Positions 8,265-18,273 are shown, numbered from the stretch's first letter. The stretch: 64,000 nt of DNA from Pedobacter westerhofensis (GCF_900182595.1 NZ_FXTN01000001.1:558001-622000); one strand, 5' to 3'. Notes: generated by a model from the letters alone, not told the origin. Translations and numbers: made by a program.

Positions 8265-10508
8265 TTAATTTCCAATCCGCTGACGCTCATCTTTAGCCCC
8301 GCCTTCGGATCTTCGCTGCTGATTTACTCCATTAGACCCAAAGGATCTCGAATACACCAGCCTGAAGACAGGAAACTTACTCGTTTCGGAACTGTACCTG
8401 AGCCTTACATCAGAATCAAAAGCATCCCGCGTAAGGGTTCCGATATAACTTCTGTAGCTGAGCGAACTGAGAACATCGCTTACTGATAACTGGAAACTGC
8501 CTTTGTTATCCCTGAGTTCTTTCTTAATCCCAATATTCAATGAGCCCAGTCCACGGATTTCCTGTGTTCCATAATAAGCCAGAGAATTATAATAACCGGA
8601 AAGTTCCAGCGCGTAAAGACGGGGAAGGGTAAAAGACTGATTGTAACTCACCGTGTAATTGGAATAAGCCTTTTGAACAGGTGCCGGGGTATAATCAAGT
8701 TTAAATTTCCGCCATCCTGCAGTAAGGCTATAGCTCATCTGCCACCAGCGGGATACACTGAAAGGCACATTGGCCTGAAAAACCAGATTGTTTTGCCATA
8801 GCAGGTTCTGCGGGGCGATATAAACCAATTGCTTTGAAGGGCCGCTCACTACCTGTCCCTGTACGATCGGATCTTCGTCCCTGCTCGCAAGAACAGAAAA
8901 CGAATAGCTGCGGTAGGTATAGCCGAATTTCAGGTTACTGGTAAGGACCGGCTTTAATGCCGGATTACCGGAAAAAACAGATACAGGATCATTATAGGTG
9001 ATGTAGGAGGCCAGATCGTTATAAGTAGGCCTGCTGATCCGCCTGGTGTACGACAACTGCAGTTCTGAAATGGCGTCCAGCTTCCGGCTTAGGAAAATAT
9101 TGGGGAACAACTTTGAAAGGCTGCGCTTAAATGTAATGATGTGGTTCATCTGGTTCTCTGCGCGGTTGTTTGAATATTCATATCTGGCACCTGCAAGCAG
9201 ACTTGTTACTGAATCTGGCTGAAAACTCAGGGAAACATAAGCCGCTGCAATAGTTTCCCGGACCTGCAGGTTGCCTGATGCCGGCAAAGCATTTAACCAG
9301 TGGTTGCCGACCAGGTTTTCTATCCCTGAGACCCCCTTGTTTGTGGTAAATGTTCCCTTGGCGCCACTCTCCAGTTTCCATCTGTCACCAAGCGCTTTTG
9401 CATAGTCCAGCTTAGCCACTTTTACATTTATTTTTGTATCTGCAAAATTTCGCTGTACGGGCGCATAGAGGCTGTCTGTGGTACCAGCGGGATTGCCATA
9501 GTTATCAATAAATGAACTTTGTACGGCCGTATTGCTGTGGTTTTGATAATATATATAATCCAGCTGCAAGCCAATCTTCTCCCCTTTGCTGATCACTTTC
9601 TCTATATTCACACTTCCCGTTGTAACCTGGCTGCTGCCGCTTCCCTCGATCACCGAATTAAACAACAACACCGAATCGGGCTTCATCCGGTAAAATCCGC
9701 GGTTCAGATGATGGCTGTAATTAAGGCTATTGGTATAATTGATATTGCCCCCTATCGTAAGCGATGGCGAAAGCACAGTCTCAAAACCTGCAATGGCATT
9801 ATGGTAATTTGATACAGGTTTACTTGTGCCCAGGTAGCTGAAAGTTGTTTGCCCGCCTACAGCAAGTACATTTTCTGTTCCTTCGGCCAGCATCTCCCCA
9901 AAGGTTTTCTCATGGGTAAAGGCATATGATCCGTACCAGTTCATTTTGCGCCCATTATGATTTAAGCTCATATTTACACCGGCTTTTTCTCCTTTCCCGT
10001 ATCCGCCGTTTATATTGAATGAACCACTGGTGCCCTGCTGCTTATTTTTACGGGTCACAATTTTGATCAGCCCCGCATTTCCGTCGGCATCGTAATTGGC
10101 CGGGGGCGTAGACAGTAATTCTATTTTATCAATATTATCCGCATTCATATTACTTAATAAGGCAACAACCTGCGCTACAGAAAGCCGGATGAGCCTGCCA
10201 TCCAGCATCACTGTAACTCCCGTCTTGCCATTCAGGGCGATGGTATTGTTACGGGGATCAATCACTACGCCCGGCGAACGTTCCAGTACCTGCAGCACTG
10301 AACTTCCTTTGCTCAGCAGGCTGCTCTGCACATTAACGACCAGGCCGCCCGCCTGCTGCTGAAACAGTGGCTTATTGCCGCGGACAATCACCTCTCCCAA
10401 TTGCCTGGCTGGAGGGAGACTGTCGCGCCGGGAAACTGTATCCGTTACCTGTGCAGCTGCATACTGTAAAAAACAAGTTAAAATCAGGCAAATAAAAATA
10501 GTCCTCAT
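8265..10508 (-). CDS. Outer membrane beta-barrel family protein (TonB-receptor-like)
   Basis: The 747-residue protein has a signal peptide ending near YAAAQ (about residue 20), a short linker with a TonB-box-like LGEVIVRGNK, and a plug-like domain (VLQVLERSPGVVIDPRNN, VMLDGRLI, IDKIELLSTPPANYDADG). A long barrel of the OMP_b-brl_3 type follows. It lacks the N-terminal carboxypeptidase-regulatory repeat that most members carry. The ligand is unknown. It is transcribed away from a LytS/LytTR two-component system across a 227-base gap containing a 12-bp dyad, a layout that often means the regulator controls this gene; that link is an inference. Confidence 0.88.
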   Translation of the reverse strand: MRTIFICLILTCFLQYAAAQVTDTVSRRDSLPPARQLGEVIVRGNKPLFQQQAGGLVVNVQSSLLSKGSSVLQVLERSPGVVIDPRNNTIALNGKTGVTVMLDGRLIRLSVAQVVALLSNMNADNIDKIELLSTPPANYDADGNAGLIKIVTRKNKQQGTSGSFNINGGYGKGEKAGVNMSLNHNGRKMNWYGSYAFTHEKTFGEMLAEGTENVLAVGGQTTFSYLGTSKPVSNYHNAIAGFETVLSPSLTIGGNINYTNSLNYSHHLNRGFYRMKPDSVLLFNSVIEGSGSSQVTTGSVNIEKVISKGEKIGLQLDYIYYQNHSNTAVQSSFIDNYGNPAGTTDSLYAPVQRNFADTKINVKVAKLDYAKALGDRWKLESGAKGTFTTNKGVSGIENLVGNHWLNALPASGNLQVRETIAAAYVSLSFQPDSVTSLLAGARYEYSNNRAENQMNHIITFKRSLSKLFPNIFLSRKLDAISELQLSYTRRISRPTYNDLASYITYNDPVSVFSGNPALKPVLTSNLKFGYTYRSYSFSVLASRDEDPIVQGQVVSGPSKQLVYIAPQNLLWQNNLVFQANVPFSVSRWWQMSYSLTAGWRKFKLDYTPAPVQKAYSNYTVSYNQSFTLPRLYALELSGYYNSLAYYGTQEIRGLGSLNIGIKKELRDNKGSFQLSVSDVLSSLSYRSYIGTLTRDAFDSDVRLRYSSETSKFPVFRLVYSRSFGSNGVNQQRRSEGGAKDERQRIGN

Positions 10509-10590
10509 GGCTTAGCGATTAGTTTATTAGTCAAAAGAATCATTTGCCGGCTGCCGGCAGAAATCAGATTGACCACAGGAAAGGCATAAA

Positions 10591-10672
10591 TGACCAAATA
10601 CAATTAAAGCATATGAAGGGCCATGAAAAGGAAACAAAAAACCTGTTATACGCCGGCAGATGTATTTGGTCA
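10591..10672. promoter_or_regulatory. 12-bp inverted repeat between divergent genes (candidate promoter/operator pair)
   Basis: TGACCAAATACA at 10591-10602 is exactly reversed as TGTATTTGGTCA at 10661-10672, with 58 bases between. Each arm contains TGTATTTG reading outward, one base off the Bacteroidota -7 element TAnnTTTG, so the arms may be mirror-image promoters or binding sites serving the barrel gene (minus) and the LytS kinase gene (plus). Confidence 0.45.
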
Positions 10673-10735
10673 ATTATTTATATCAACTGATAAACATACC
10701 CCGCAGAATTGAAACAAATACCCGTATCTTTAAAT

Positions 10736-11848
10736 ATGTCCACCTTGCAAGCTAACCGGAACTGGCTGATCAGAAACAAATTGTACCATATCCCTTTCTG
10801 GTGCATCTACCATTTCACCTGGTGGTCGATTGCTATTGGCAATCCCTTAAAAGCGGCAGGGGTACTGCTTTTTTCAGCATCCATCATAAAGTTTTTATTC
10901 TACGTGATCTTTCAGGCTATCGCCGTTTACTTTAATCTGTACTACCTGATTCCGCGCTACCTGGAGAAAAGCAGGTTTGCACTGTATATCCTCTTTCTTT
11001 TTCTCACGATCGCGGGCACGTCTTTACTGATCACTCCCGGGTATTATTTAAGCGCCTCGTTTTTTGACCAAACCTTTAGCCAGACCTATAGCAGCTTCTA
11101 CAACTGCCTTGGCGAAGCCATTCCTTCTACCATAGCCAGTATCACTCTGGCTATGAGCATTAAGCTCACCAAAAACTGGCTGCAAACCGAACGAAGAAAG
11201 CAGCTGCTGGAGAAAGAGAAACTGGAAACTGAACTGAAATTCCTGAAACACCAGTTTAACCCGCATTTCCTCTTCAACAGCATCAACTCCATTTTCTTCC
11301 TGATCCACAAAAATCCGGATATGGCCTCAGACGCACTGGCTAAATTCTCCGAACTGCTGCGCCACCAGCTTTACGAATGCAACGATCAGCAGATCCCCCT
11401 GTGCAAGGAAATCAGTTACCTGGAGAACTTTATCGAACTGGAGAAACTACGGCATAACACACAGATTGAAACCGATATCAGCTGCGGAACCATTTATTCC
11501 GGTCAGCTGGGCATCGCTCCCTTTATACTCATGACCTTTGTAGAAAATGCGTTTAAGCACGTATCTGCCCATACCGGGCAGCCCAACTGGATTAAAATAC
11601 AACTAAGTCAGGAGCAGCAGGAATTACAGCTTTTAATTGCGAACAGCGCTGCAGCGCATGCAGACAGCGAGGTGATCAGGTATGGAGGCATTGGTTTAAC
11701 CAACGTAAAACGAAGGCTCGACCTGATTTATCCGGGAGCATATCAACTGGATATCAAAAATGACAACCAGCGGTTTGAGGTAAGCCTTAAACTTTCATTG
11801 TCTTTACTTGAATTGTCTGCAGCAACACAAATGACAAGCTATGAATGA
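10736..11848 (+). CDS. LytS/YehU-type sensor histidine kinase
   Basis: This integral-membrane kinase of the His_kinase (PF06580) family has 370 residues from the ATG at 10736; a TTG at 10709 would add nine residues and is less attractive. Four hydrophobic segments occupy roughly the first 150 residues. A coiled helix follows (LLEKEKLETELKFL), then the phospho-acceptor region KHQFNPHFLFNSINS and an ATPase domain with N box FVENAFKHV and GGIGLTNVKRR. Its stop overlaps the LytTR regulator start by 8 bases, so the two form one two-component operon. The signal is unknown; there is no extracellular domain beyond short loops. Confidence 0.93.
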   Translation: MSTLQANRNWLIRNKLYHIPFWCIYHFTWWSIAIGNPLKAAGVLLFSASIIKFLFYVIFQAIAVYFNLYYLIPRYLEKSRFALYILFLFLTIAGTSLLITPGYYLSASFFDQTFSQTYSSFYNCLGEAIPSTIASITLAMSIKLTKNWLQTERRKQLLEKEKLETELKFLKHQFNPHFLFNSINSIFFLIHKNPDMASDALAKFSELLRHQLYECNDQQIPLCKEISYLENFIELEKLRHNTQIETDISCGTIYSGQLGIAPFILMTFVENAFKHVSAHTGQPNWIKIQLSQEQQELQLLIANSAAAHADSEVIRYGGIGLTNVKRRLDLIYPGAYQLDIKNDNQRFEVSLKLSLSLLELSAATQMTSYE

Positions 11849-12584
11849 TCAAATGATAAACTGTGTAATTGTTGACGATGAGCCCCTGGCCAGGGAGGGC
11901 CTGTCCAATTATGTGAGGGAAGTAGATTTTCTGCAGCTGAGGGCTACCTGCGAAAATCCGCTTGAATTGCTGGACCTGCTGGACAGCAGCCCGGTAGATT
12001 TGATCTTCCTGGATATACAGATGCCCAAAATGAACGGGCTCGATTTTCTGAAGATCACACAAAAAATGCCGATGGTAATTATTACCACCGCCTTTCCCAG
12101 CTATGCCCTGGAAGGCTTTCAGCTGGATGTGCTGGACTACCTGCTAAAGCCCATCACTTTTGAACGCTTTTTTAAAGCAGCGAGGAAAGCCCGGGACTAC
12201 CACCGCCTGCTGATGAACCCAGGCACTACGGCTGAGCGTAATACCGAAAAACGGGCAGACTATTTTTTTATCAAATGCGGAAGCAAATATGAGAAGATCC
12301 CGCTGGAGGATATCCTCTATGTGGAGGGGATGCAAAACTATGTAAATATTTACACCACAAAAGGCAAGTACCTCACGATCCTTTCTTTAAAAAGCCTGGA
12401 GGAAAACTTCTCAGAACATTCATTTATCCGGGTGCACAAATCCTATATCGTGGCAATTGCTAAGATAGACAGCATTGAGGGGAATGAGATCTGTATTCAG
12501 AACAGTAAAATTCCCATCAGCCGTAATTACCGGGAAAAAGTGATGGAAAGGGTGATCACCAGCAGGCTCTGGGAGAAAAAATAA
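11841..12584 (+). CDS. LytTR-family DNA-binding response regulator
   Basis: The 247-residue protein has an N-terminal receiver domain with phospho-acceptor D58 (LIFLDIQMPKMNG) and acidic pair D12/D13, followed by a C-terminal LytTR DNA-binding domain from about residue 140 (FFIKCGSKYEKIPLEDILYV, FIRVHKSYIV, IPISRNYREKV). It is the partner of the kinase it overlaps. LytTR domains usually bind paired direct repeats. The most likely target by position is the divergent barrel gene at 8265-10508, though the siderophore operon that converges on it is also close. Confidence 0.94.
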   Translation: MNDQMINCVIVDDEPLAREGLSNYVREVDFLQLRATCENPLELLDLLDSSPVDLIFLDIQMPKMNGLDFLKITQKMPMVIITTAFPSYALEGFQLDVLDYLLKPITFERFFKAARKARDYHRLLMNPGTTAERNTEKRADYFFIKCGSKYEKIPLEDILYVEGMQNYVNIYTTKGKYLTILSLKSLEENFSEHSFIRVHKSYIVAIAKIDSIEGNEICIQNSKIPISRNYREKVMERVITSRLWEKK

Positions 12585-12621
12585 TCGATGGCCGGGATAA
12601 ACACACAAACCCGGCCATCGA
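12585..12621. terminator. Terminator between convergent LytTR gene and siderophore operon
   Basis: Perfect 12-bp arms TCGATGGCCGGG (12585-12596) and CCCGGCCATCGA (12610-12621) flank a 13-base loop. On the minus strand the stem is followed by a U-rich run (TTATTTTTT) lying inside the last codons of the LytTR gene, so it clearly serves the siderophore operon and may also block the plus-strand transcript. Confidence 0.85.
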
Positions 12622-12630
12622 AAGCATAAA

Positions 12631-14460
12631 CTACAAAGCTTCCTGAGCATCCTGCATGGCCATCGCCACAGGATTGATCAGCGTACCGATCAGTTCAGGC
12701 ACCGGTACATCGGTACTTTCGCTGTACCCATAGGTAAGCAAACGTACCCTGTTGATGCAAACCCGTATAAACTCTGGCACGAAAAGGTCGAACTTTGCAT
12801 ATTTTGCCGCCATCTCCGGGTTTTCTTCCTGAAATTCTACAATCACTGCTGCTACGTTCTTCCAGAACTGCTGTTCGTCATATCCCGCGTAGGTATGAAA
12901 GATATTGCCCAGATACCTGAATACGGCATCAAAAATGCCCGAAAGGATAAAGAGCGGCGCCAGCTCATCATCAATCTCCCGCAAAACATCCACCAGATCG
13001 TCGGGCAAGGTAGCTTTGGATTCTTCTGTGAGCACAATCTCTTCCACAAAATCCTTGATGATGATCCTTTGCGGGATGTTATCTTTCATTACCAAAATGG
13101 TGTTTTCTCCATGCGGACTAAAGAAAAAGGCATGTTTATAAAAAATCCTCAGCACAGGCTTCAGGTAAGCATTCAGATAAGCTTTCAGCCATTCTTCAGT
13201 ACTGACCCCTGATTTTTCTATCATCGCCCCTACCAGGCTTTTACCCGCATCATCTACATATAACAGACTCGCCATTGTCATGATCTTTTCTCCCGGCTGC
13301 AGATAATTCTCTGCGCTCTCCCGCCAGATTACCCCCAGAAATTCCTGGTACTGATATGGTGATTGCGGAATTGCACTGTACTGCGGATGGGTATAGGATG
13401 CTGTGGCTACCTCACCGAGCAGTACCACACCGGTTTGCTTCAGATAAGCGTCGCCTTTCAGCAGGTTTTTAGCCCATGCAGTAACCCTTGGGGCAATAGC
13501 CAGTTTCTTTGGCGACAAGCCCCTGAAGATTGAAGTATTTAAGATGGAGATTGCCGTTTTCACATAGTGCTTCCGCGGATCAGTGATATTGAAAAAAGTA
13601 CGGATACTCTGCTGGCACATGTATTCGTCGGCACCCAAAGCCAGCGGAATGATGTACTGGTTCGCAATATCATGCGCAAGCTGCAGCACAATTTTGTTGT
13701 TCCATTGCCATTCATGCACCGGTATAAACAGATAATCTGAAGGATTGAGGTCCTTATCACGCAATATATCTTTAAATGCTTCAATCTGCACAGCGCCCAG
13801 TTCCTCTTCGTAAAAGGATGCGGCAGTGATGGTATCCAGCGATTTAAAAGCGGCCCTGCTCTGGTGAACTGCCAGCCATGCCAGTTGGGTAGCCTTGCCC
13901 GCCTCGGGCGCGTATCTGCCCTGGTCGGCATGGTTAAAGCCGATCCGGCCTTTGTTGATCGTAGCCCATGGATGTCCGTCCATCTGGTGTTCTATCGTCT
14001 GATAATCTGCATCGGCGAGCTCTCCTGCTGTAAGCCGGCCTTTCTCATGGATATAGGCATCAGCATATAGTGTATTGAGCGTCTCCTCAACAAAATGTGC
14101 CAGCGTAAAAGGTTTGATGCCAAATGTCTGCTGCATCTCGGTATAAAATGCCGGCGCATCATTTAACAGAACACTTGCGCCATGCACATATTTTCTCAGG
14201 GTATTTTTTTCAATATGCCAATAATCCAGCGCACGGTGATATGCCGAAAAAGTATACCAGATATGCTGATGATCAGTCCTGAGCAGGAAATGTGTTAATC
14301 CATCTTCTTCCTTTCCGCTCTGCTCTGGCTCCGCCAGCTTTTCATGCATCAGTTCTGTGATAGACTTGGCGATATAATTTAAATTCACATTATGCCAAAC
14401 TTCTTTTTTAAGCGGTTTTACATCGTTAAAGTGGTTGTAGCTCATCATTAAATTTTTCAA
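12631..14460 (-). CDS. IucA/IucC-family NIS siderophore synthetase
   Basis: This ATP-dependent, NRPS-independent siderophore synthetase adenylates a carboxylate (citrate or a hydroxamic-acid half) and condenses it with an amine or hydroxylamine. The 609 residues span the IucA/IucC domain, with MDGHPWATINKGRIGF near residue 160 matching the HP-x(n)-K-x-R-x-G ATP-binding signature and PVHEWQW further on. A FhuF-like C-terminal part follows (AIAPRVTAWAKNL, HGENTILVMKD, KDFVEEI). It is the last gene of the four-gene operon and overlaps the monooxygenase by 35 bases. Whether it acts first or second relative to the fused synthetase is not readable from sequence. Confidence 0.95.
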   Translation of the reverse strand: MKNLMMSYNHFNDVKPLKKEVWHNVNLNYIAKSITELMHEKLAEPEQSGKEEDGLTHFLLRTDHQHIWYTFSAYHRALDYWHIEKNTLRKYVHGASVLLNDAPAFYTEMQQTFGIKPFTLAHFVEETLNTLYADAYIHEKGRLTAGELADADYQTIEHQMDGHPWATINKGRIGFNHADQGRYAPEAGKATQLAWLAVHQSRAAFKSLDTITAASFYEEELGAVQIEAFKDILRDKDLNPSDYLFIPVHEWQWNNKIVLQLAHDIANQYIIPLALGADEYMCQQSIRTFFNITDPRKHYVKTAISILNTSIFRGLSPKKLAIAPRVTAWAKNLLKGDAYLKQTGVVLLGEVATASYTHPQYSAIPQSPYQYQEFLGVIWRESAENYLQPGEKIMTMASLLYVDDAGKSLVGAMIEKSGVSTEEWLKAYLNAYLKPVLRIFYKHAFFFSPHGENTILVMKDNIPQRIIIKDFVEEIVLTEESKATLPDDLVDVLREIDDELAPLFILSGIFDAVFRYLGNIFHTYAGYDEQQFWKNVAAVIVEFQEENPEMAAKYAKFDLFVPEFIRVCINRVRLLTYGYSESTDVPVPELIGTLINPVAMAMQDAQEAL

Positions 14461-15772
14461 TCGTTAGAAATTCATTTGTTCTCTCTACTCCAAACTGCTG
14501 AAAAGCAATCCGCTTTTCTGCTTTGTACAGTTCCCTGCCCGACACATGATTGAGGATCACAGAATTGCGGTAGGCCCCCATCCCGAGGTCGGGCGTAACA
14601 AAGCCATGCGTATGCAGTTCTGCATTCTGGACGAAGATCTCGTCACCGTTGGTATCAATCGCATAATTACGGCCTACCTGGTACTGCTGGTCCTGATCGC
14701 GCATGATCCGTTCTGCAATCCCTTCCAGAAATGCGGGTTCTTTATACTGATAACCGGTAGCCATCACTACAAAATCTGTTTGCTGTATAAAATCCTGTTC
14801 CTGCTCGGTATGGTAAAAATGCAGGTTGTATCCCCCGGATTCAGCGATGCTGATATTGTTCAGCTGGCAGTTGGTGCTCAGACGCACATGGAGATCGCTC
14901 TGATCAAAGCTCAGTTCGTACAACTTGTCAAAAACCTGGTTAATCAGATCATAGTTAATTCCTTTGAACAGCTGGTTCTGTTTGCCCAATACCTGCCTCC
15001 GTTTGTCTGCAGGGAGATTATAGAAATAATCCACATACTCCGGAGAGGTAAGCTCAAGCGTAAGCTTGGAATACTCCAGCGGGAAGAAACGGTCAGGACG
15101 GGTAAACCATTTTAACTGCAGGCCGTTCGCGGTCTCCGGCAAAAGGTCATTGAAGATCTCTGCGGCACTCTGACCTGAACCAATGATGCTGACGCTTTTC
15201 TGCTGCAGCAGCTCGCGTTTGCGGTGCAGATATTGCGAGGTGTGGATCACACTGGCATGCCGCCCATGGCCGGCAAATTCGGGCAGTTTAGGCACAGTAC
15301 CCGTGCCCAGCACCAGTTTACGGGCAAAGAAGAAATGCTTTTCATCAGTAACCTGATCTTCGACCAGCAGTTCGTAATATCCCTCAGGCTGATTATAGGA
15401 AGTGCTCAGCACCTTTTGTCCGAAATGGCAGCTGGGTAACTGATCAACCACCCATTTGCAATAGGCATTGTACTCCTTGCGCAGCACATAAAAATCCTCC
15501 TTGATATAAAATTTGTACAAACGGCCTGTTTGCTTCATAAAATTGAGGAAACTATACGGGCTGGTGGGATCGGCCATTGTAACCAGATCTGCCATAAAGG
15601 GAACCTGCAGCGTAGCGTCGCTCAGCATAATTCCCGGATGCCAGCTAAATGAGGGCGACTGGTCAAAGAACAGCACCGAAAGCTCTTCAACTGGTGCGGC
15701 AAGTGCCGCCATCCCCAGGTTAAAAGGCCCTATTCCGATACCTATGATATCATATACTTTTTGTGTTTTCAT
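14426..15772 (-). CDS. L-lysine/ornithine/diamine N-monooxygenase of siderophore pathway
   Basis: This FAD- and NADPH-dependent N-hydroxylase of the IucD/PvdA/RhbE family makes the hydroxylamine that becomes the iron-binding hydroxamate. The 448 residues show the FAD motif GIGIGPFNLG (residues 11-20), the NADPH motif IIGSGQSAAE near residue 196 and the C-terminal ATGY signature (VVMATGYQYKEP). FPLEYSKLTLELTSPEYVDYF is typical of the family. With a PLP decarboxylase in the operon, the likely substrate is a diamine such as cadaverine or 1,3-diaminopropane rather than the free amino acid, but this is inferred. It lies 47 bases after the fused synthetase and overlaps the next gene. Confidence 0.94.
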   Translation of the reverse strand: MKTQKVYDIIGIGIGPFNLGMAALAAPVEELSVLFFDQSPSFSWHPGIMLSDATLQVPFMADLVTMADPTSPYSFLNFMKQTGRLYKFYIKEDFYVLRKEYNAYCKWVVDQLPSCHFGQKVLSTSYNQPEGYYELLVEDQVTDEKHFFFARKLVLGTGTVPKLPEFAGHGRHASVIHTSQYLHRKRELLQQKSVSIIGSGQSAAEIFNDLLPETANGLQLKWFTRPDRFFPLEYSKLTLELTSPEYVDYFYNLPADKRRQVLGKQNQLFKGINYDLINQVFDKLYELSFDQSDLHVRLSTNCQLNNISIAESGGYNLHFYHTEQEQDFIQQTDFVVMATGYQYKEPAFLEGIAERIMRDQDQQYQVGRNYAIDTNGDEIFVQNAELHTHGFVTPDLGMGAYRNSVILNHVSGRELYKAEKRIAFQQFGVERTNEFLTIEKFNDELQPL

Positions 15773-15819
15773 CTGTTAATTTTATCAGTTCCTTTTTGAA
15801 ATAGAACCTTTAATGATAA

Positions 15820-18273
15820 TTAAACCCTTTCCATCTGGCCCGCCATACTAACGTCCTTGCTCTCAGGGAATTTCTCCCAGTACCATTCGCGGTAGCAAAA
15901 GGTGAGGTTGGCATCCTTGTGCGGCATTTTCAGCACCCGTTGATATTTAAAGCCAAGGCGTGTGGTAAAAATGTGCATCGCCCGTGATTCTACTGCGGCC
16001 TCACCGATACATTTGCCAACCACAGGCTGCAGGAACACCCAGTCCATCAGTACCTGTCCGCAATTAAAGCTGTATTTTTTGTCCTTGTCTGTAGGTGCAA
16101 TCAGCAGGTGTGACCCATAATCTGTGGGCAGTGCATCGTAATAAGCACCCATCGGTTCGCGCATCGGCCAGTAAGGCTCCATTGTAAAAGTGGCCTCACC
16201 GTTAACTTCCCCTATGAAACTGTGCGACTGATCACCCGGGATCAGCGTTCGGTAAAACAGCTCCAGCTCTTTGATGGGGCCGTCCATTTTCCAGATCGGC
16301 TTGGCATGCTCCTGGTTAAACCAGTCATGCACCATCTCCAGGTCCCTGTCGATATCAAAAGACCGCAGCGTAATCGTAATATCTTCTTTAGGAAAATACC
16401 TGCTGTATAAAGTCTCCTTTGTTTGCGGTTTGATCAGGTTATCACAGAAGAAGTACCTGTTCAGCGGGTTGGGATAATCCCTGTAGATCGCTGGGTTATC
16501 AATTGGCGCGCTGGCTTCATCGATGTTATACAAATTGGTGAGCAGGTTCCCTTTCACCTGCCAGCTGCGGCTGTTGATCACATAATCCACAAAACCGGTG
16601 GTGTCCATTTCTTCAAACTGCTTAAATTCAAGATACACCAGATCGATCAGCTGCCGCTCATCCGCCAGTCCGTTACAGCCCAGTGCATTCACAATACCCA
16701 TCAGGTTGTTGATCAAAAGATAATAGGTATACTTTGGCAGGATATATTCATCAGGCACGATAGAGCCGCTCTGATCTGCAAGATCAGGAAGATAGCCCAG
16801 CAATTCGGCGGATTTGCCCTCCCTGAAGAAAAAACCCTGATTATCCCTGAAATAGAGCTTTGCCGGGAAACTCTGGCTGTCCAGTTCTACCAGCACATTC
16901 TGCTGATGAAACTCAAAGGCCATTCCATATTTATTGAGGATCCCGATGATTGGCCCAACGGCAATATGAAGATACTGCTTAAACCAGTTGACGGCCACCT
17001 GTTCTGCAGGCTTATTTTTCTGTCTGGCAGCTTCAAGGATCACGTTGACGATCCTTGGTGTCTGGCCTAATACGGCATCCTGGCACAGTGCGGCCAGTAG
17101 CGTTACATTTTTATCTGCGGCCTCGCCTTTAAACACATTGTGACGGATGCTGGTATTGAAACCATTGATCTCTTTGCCTTTGTGGGATACGGTGATAAAA
17201 GCAGGATCTGTGATGAACTCGATCTCCGGAAAGTCTTTTTTCAGCAAAGCCCCCATCTCAGTTTTAAGCAAGCGGCTCACGTCATAACCGCGGTGCAGTT
17301 CGCGCAGCAGGTTTACCCGTTCAGAATTGGTGATCTTTACATGTAATGAGAATTTAAACATCCAGTCGCTCTCGCGGTTGTATACCGTACGCACCGAGGA
17401 CGTTGGCGTATACAAAGGCCCCCATTTGCCAAGGTCATACAATAAGCCCTGAACTTCCATATCTCTTACTTCGGGCGTTTTGAGCAGGTACTGCGCTTCC
17501 CAGGGATGCATAGGCACTACTTTCCAGTCGGGATGCTGCGTAAGGAGCGAAAGCGACAGCTGATCTGCCGCAGCATATTGCTGCAGCTGGGTCCTGAACA
17601 CATCGGTAATATCAGCACCTTCAGCGTTCCGCTCCGTCACATTTTCGGGCGCAATCAGGAAATAAGCCAGCTGAAACTGTCCCGCGGTTTCGGGCGAATA
17701 CATCAGCAGTTCGTCTTCATTTTTAAAGCCCATTCTGCCTTTCGGCAGCGGGTGGGCATGATGGCCCAGGGCCAGCGACTGCTCAGTCTCAATAAAATTC
17801 ATCTTAACCTTGTTCAGCGGCTTTCCGGTACGGTTAAAATAATCGAGATATACATTGATATTTTCTATGCTGTTGAGCAGGCGGTCCATCACCAGCTCTT
17901 CATGTATATCAGGAAATTCTTCATGTGCATAGCCAATGATCAGCCGCATAAAACGTGCGGCATCTATCGGATGGATGTCATCCGTTTTAAGGTCGCGTTC
18001 CACGGCAGGGAAATCAAAAACATGGCGCCCGCTCTCTGCATAGTGTTTAAGGGGCACAAATACTTCTGACCCAAGCTCAGAAAAATCAAAGCGCAGGTGC
18101 AGGTTACGCCCTGTCAGTTCCAGATATGCTGCGAGCGCCGGGTCATACTTTGGTATCCCAATATAACGGCTCCAATTGTTAAATTCCCGGCAATAACTGT
18201 TCAGAAGAGAATTGAAATTAATTTCTTCTGAAATCTGCTGTAGTTTTGTTAAACTGTAGATATTCGTTTCCAT
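15820..18273 (-). CDS. Fusion of IucA/IucC NIS synthetase and GNAT acyltransferase
   Basis: This is a two-enzyme protein of 817 residues. Residues about 1-600 are an IucA/IucC synthetase (LGHHAHPLPKGRMGF as the ATP-site signature, PMHPWEAQYLL, ARQKNKPAEQVAVNWFKQYL). Residues about 630-817 are an AlcB/RhbD-like GNAT acyltransferase (ITLRSFDIDRDLEMVHDWFN, FIGEVNGEATFTMEPYW, HIFTTRLGFKYQRVLKMPH) that would acylate the hydroxylamine. An upstream in-frame ATG exists at 18378, but the peptide it adds lies inside the decarboxylase gene and is unlike the family. METNIYS at 18273 is therefore chosen, still overlapping the decarboxylase by 56 bases. Fusion couples acylation with condensation. Confidence 0.93.
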   Translation of the reverse strand: METNIYSLTKLQQISEEINFNSLLNSYCREFNNWSRYIGIPKYDPALAAYLELTGRNLHLRFDFSELGSEVFVPLKHYAESGRHVFDFPAVERDLKTDDIHPIDAARFMRLIIGYAHEEFPDIHEELVMDRLLNSIENINVYLDYFNRTGKPLNKVKMNFIETEQSLALGHHAHPLPKGRMGFKNEDELLMYSPETAGQFQLAYFLIAPENVTERNAEGADITDVFRTQLQQYAAADQLSLSLLTQHPDWKVVPMHPWEAQYLLKTPEVRDMEVQGLLYDLGKWGPLYTPTSSVRTVYNRESDWMFKFSLHVKITNSERVNLLRELHRGYDVSRLLKTEMGALLKKDFPEIEFITDPAFITVSHKGKEINGFNTSIRHNVFKGEAADKNVTLLAALCQDAVLGQTPRIVNVILEAARQKNKPAEQVAVNWFKQYLHIAVGPIIGILNKYGMAFEFHQQNVLVELDSQSFPAKLYFRDNQGFFFREGKSAELLGYLPDLADQSGSIVPDEYILPKYTYYLLINNLMGIVNALGCNGLADERQLIDLVYLEFKQFEEMDTTGFVDYVINSRSWQVKGNLLTNLYNIDEASAPIDNPAIYRDYPNPLNRYFFCDNLIKPQTKETLYSRYFPKEDITITLRSFDIDRDLEMVHDWFNQEHAKPIWKMDGPIKELELFYRTLIPGDQSHSFIGEVNGEATFTMEPYWPMREPMGAYYDALPTDYGSHLLIAPTDKDKKYSFNCGQVLMDWVFLQPVVGKCIGEAAVESRAMHIFTTRLGFKYQRVLKMPHKDANLTFCYREWYWEKFPESKDVSMAGQMERV

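Noticed and set aside
14546..15115. Long plus-strand ORF opposite the monooxygenase
   Set aside because: Antisense shadow of a clear, motif-bearing gene.
16423..17070. 215-codon plus-strand ORF opposite the fused synthetase
   Set aside because: Antisense shadow; the minus-strand gene carries all family motifs.
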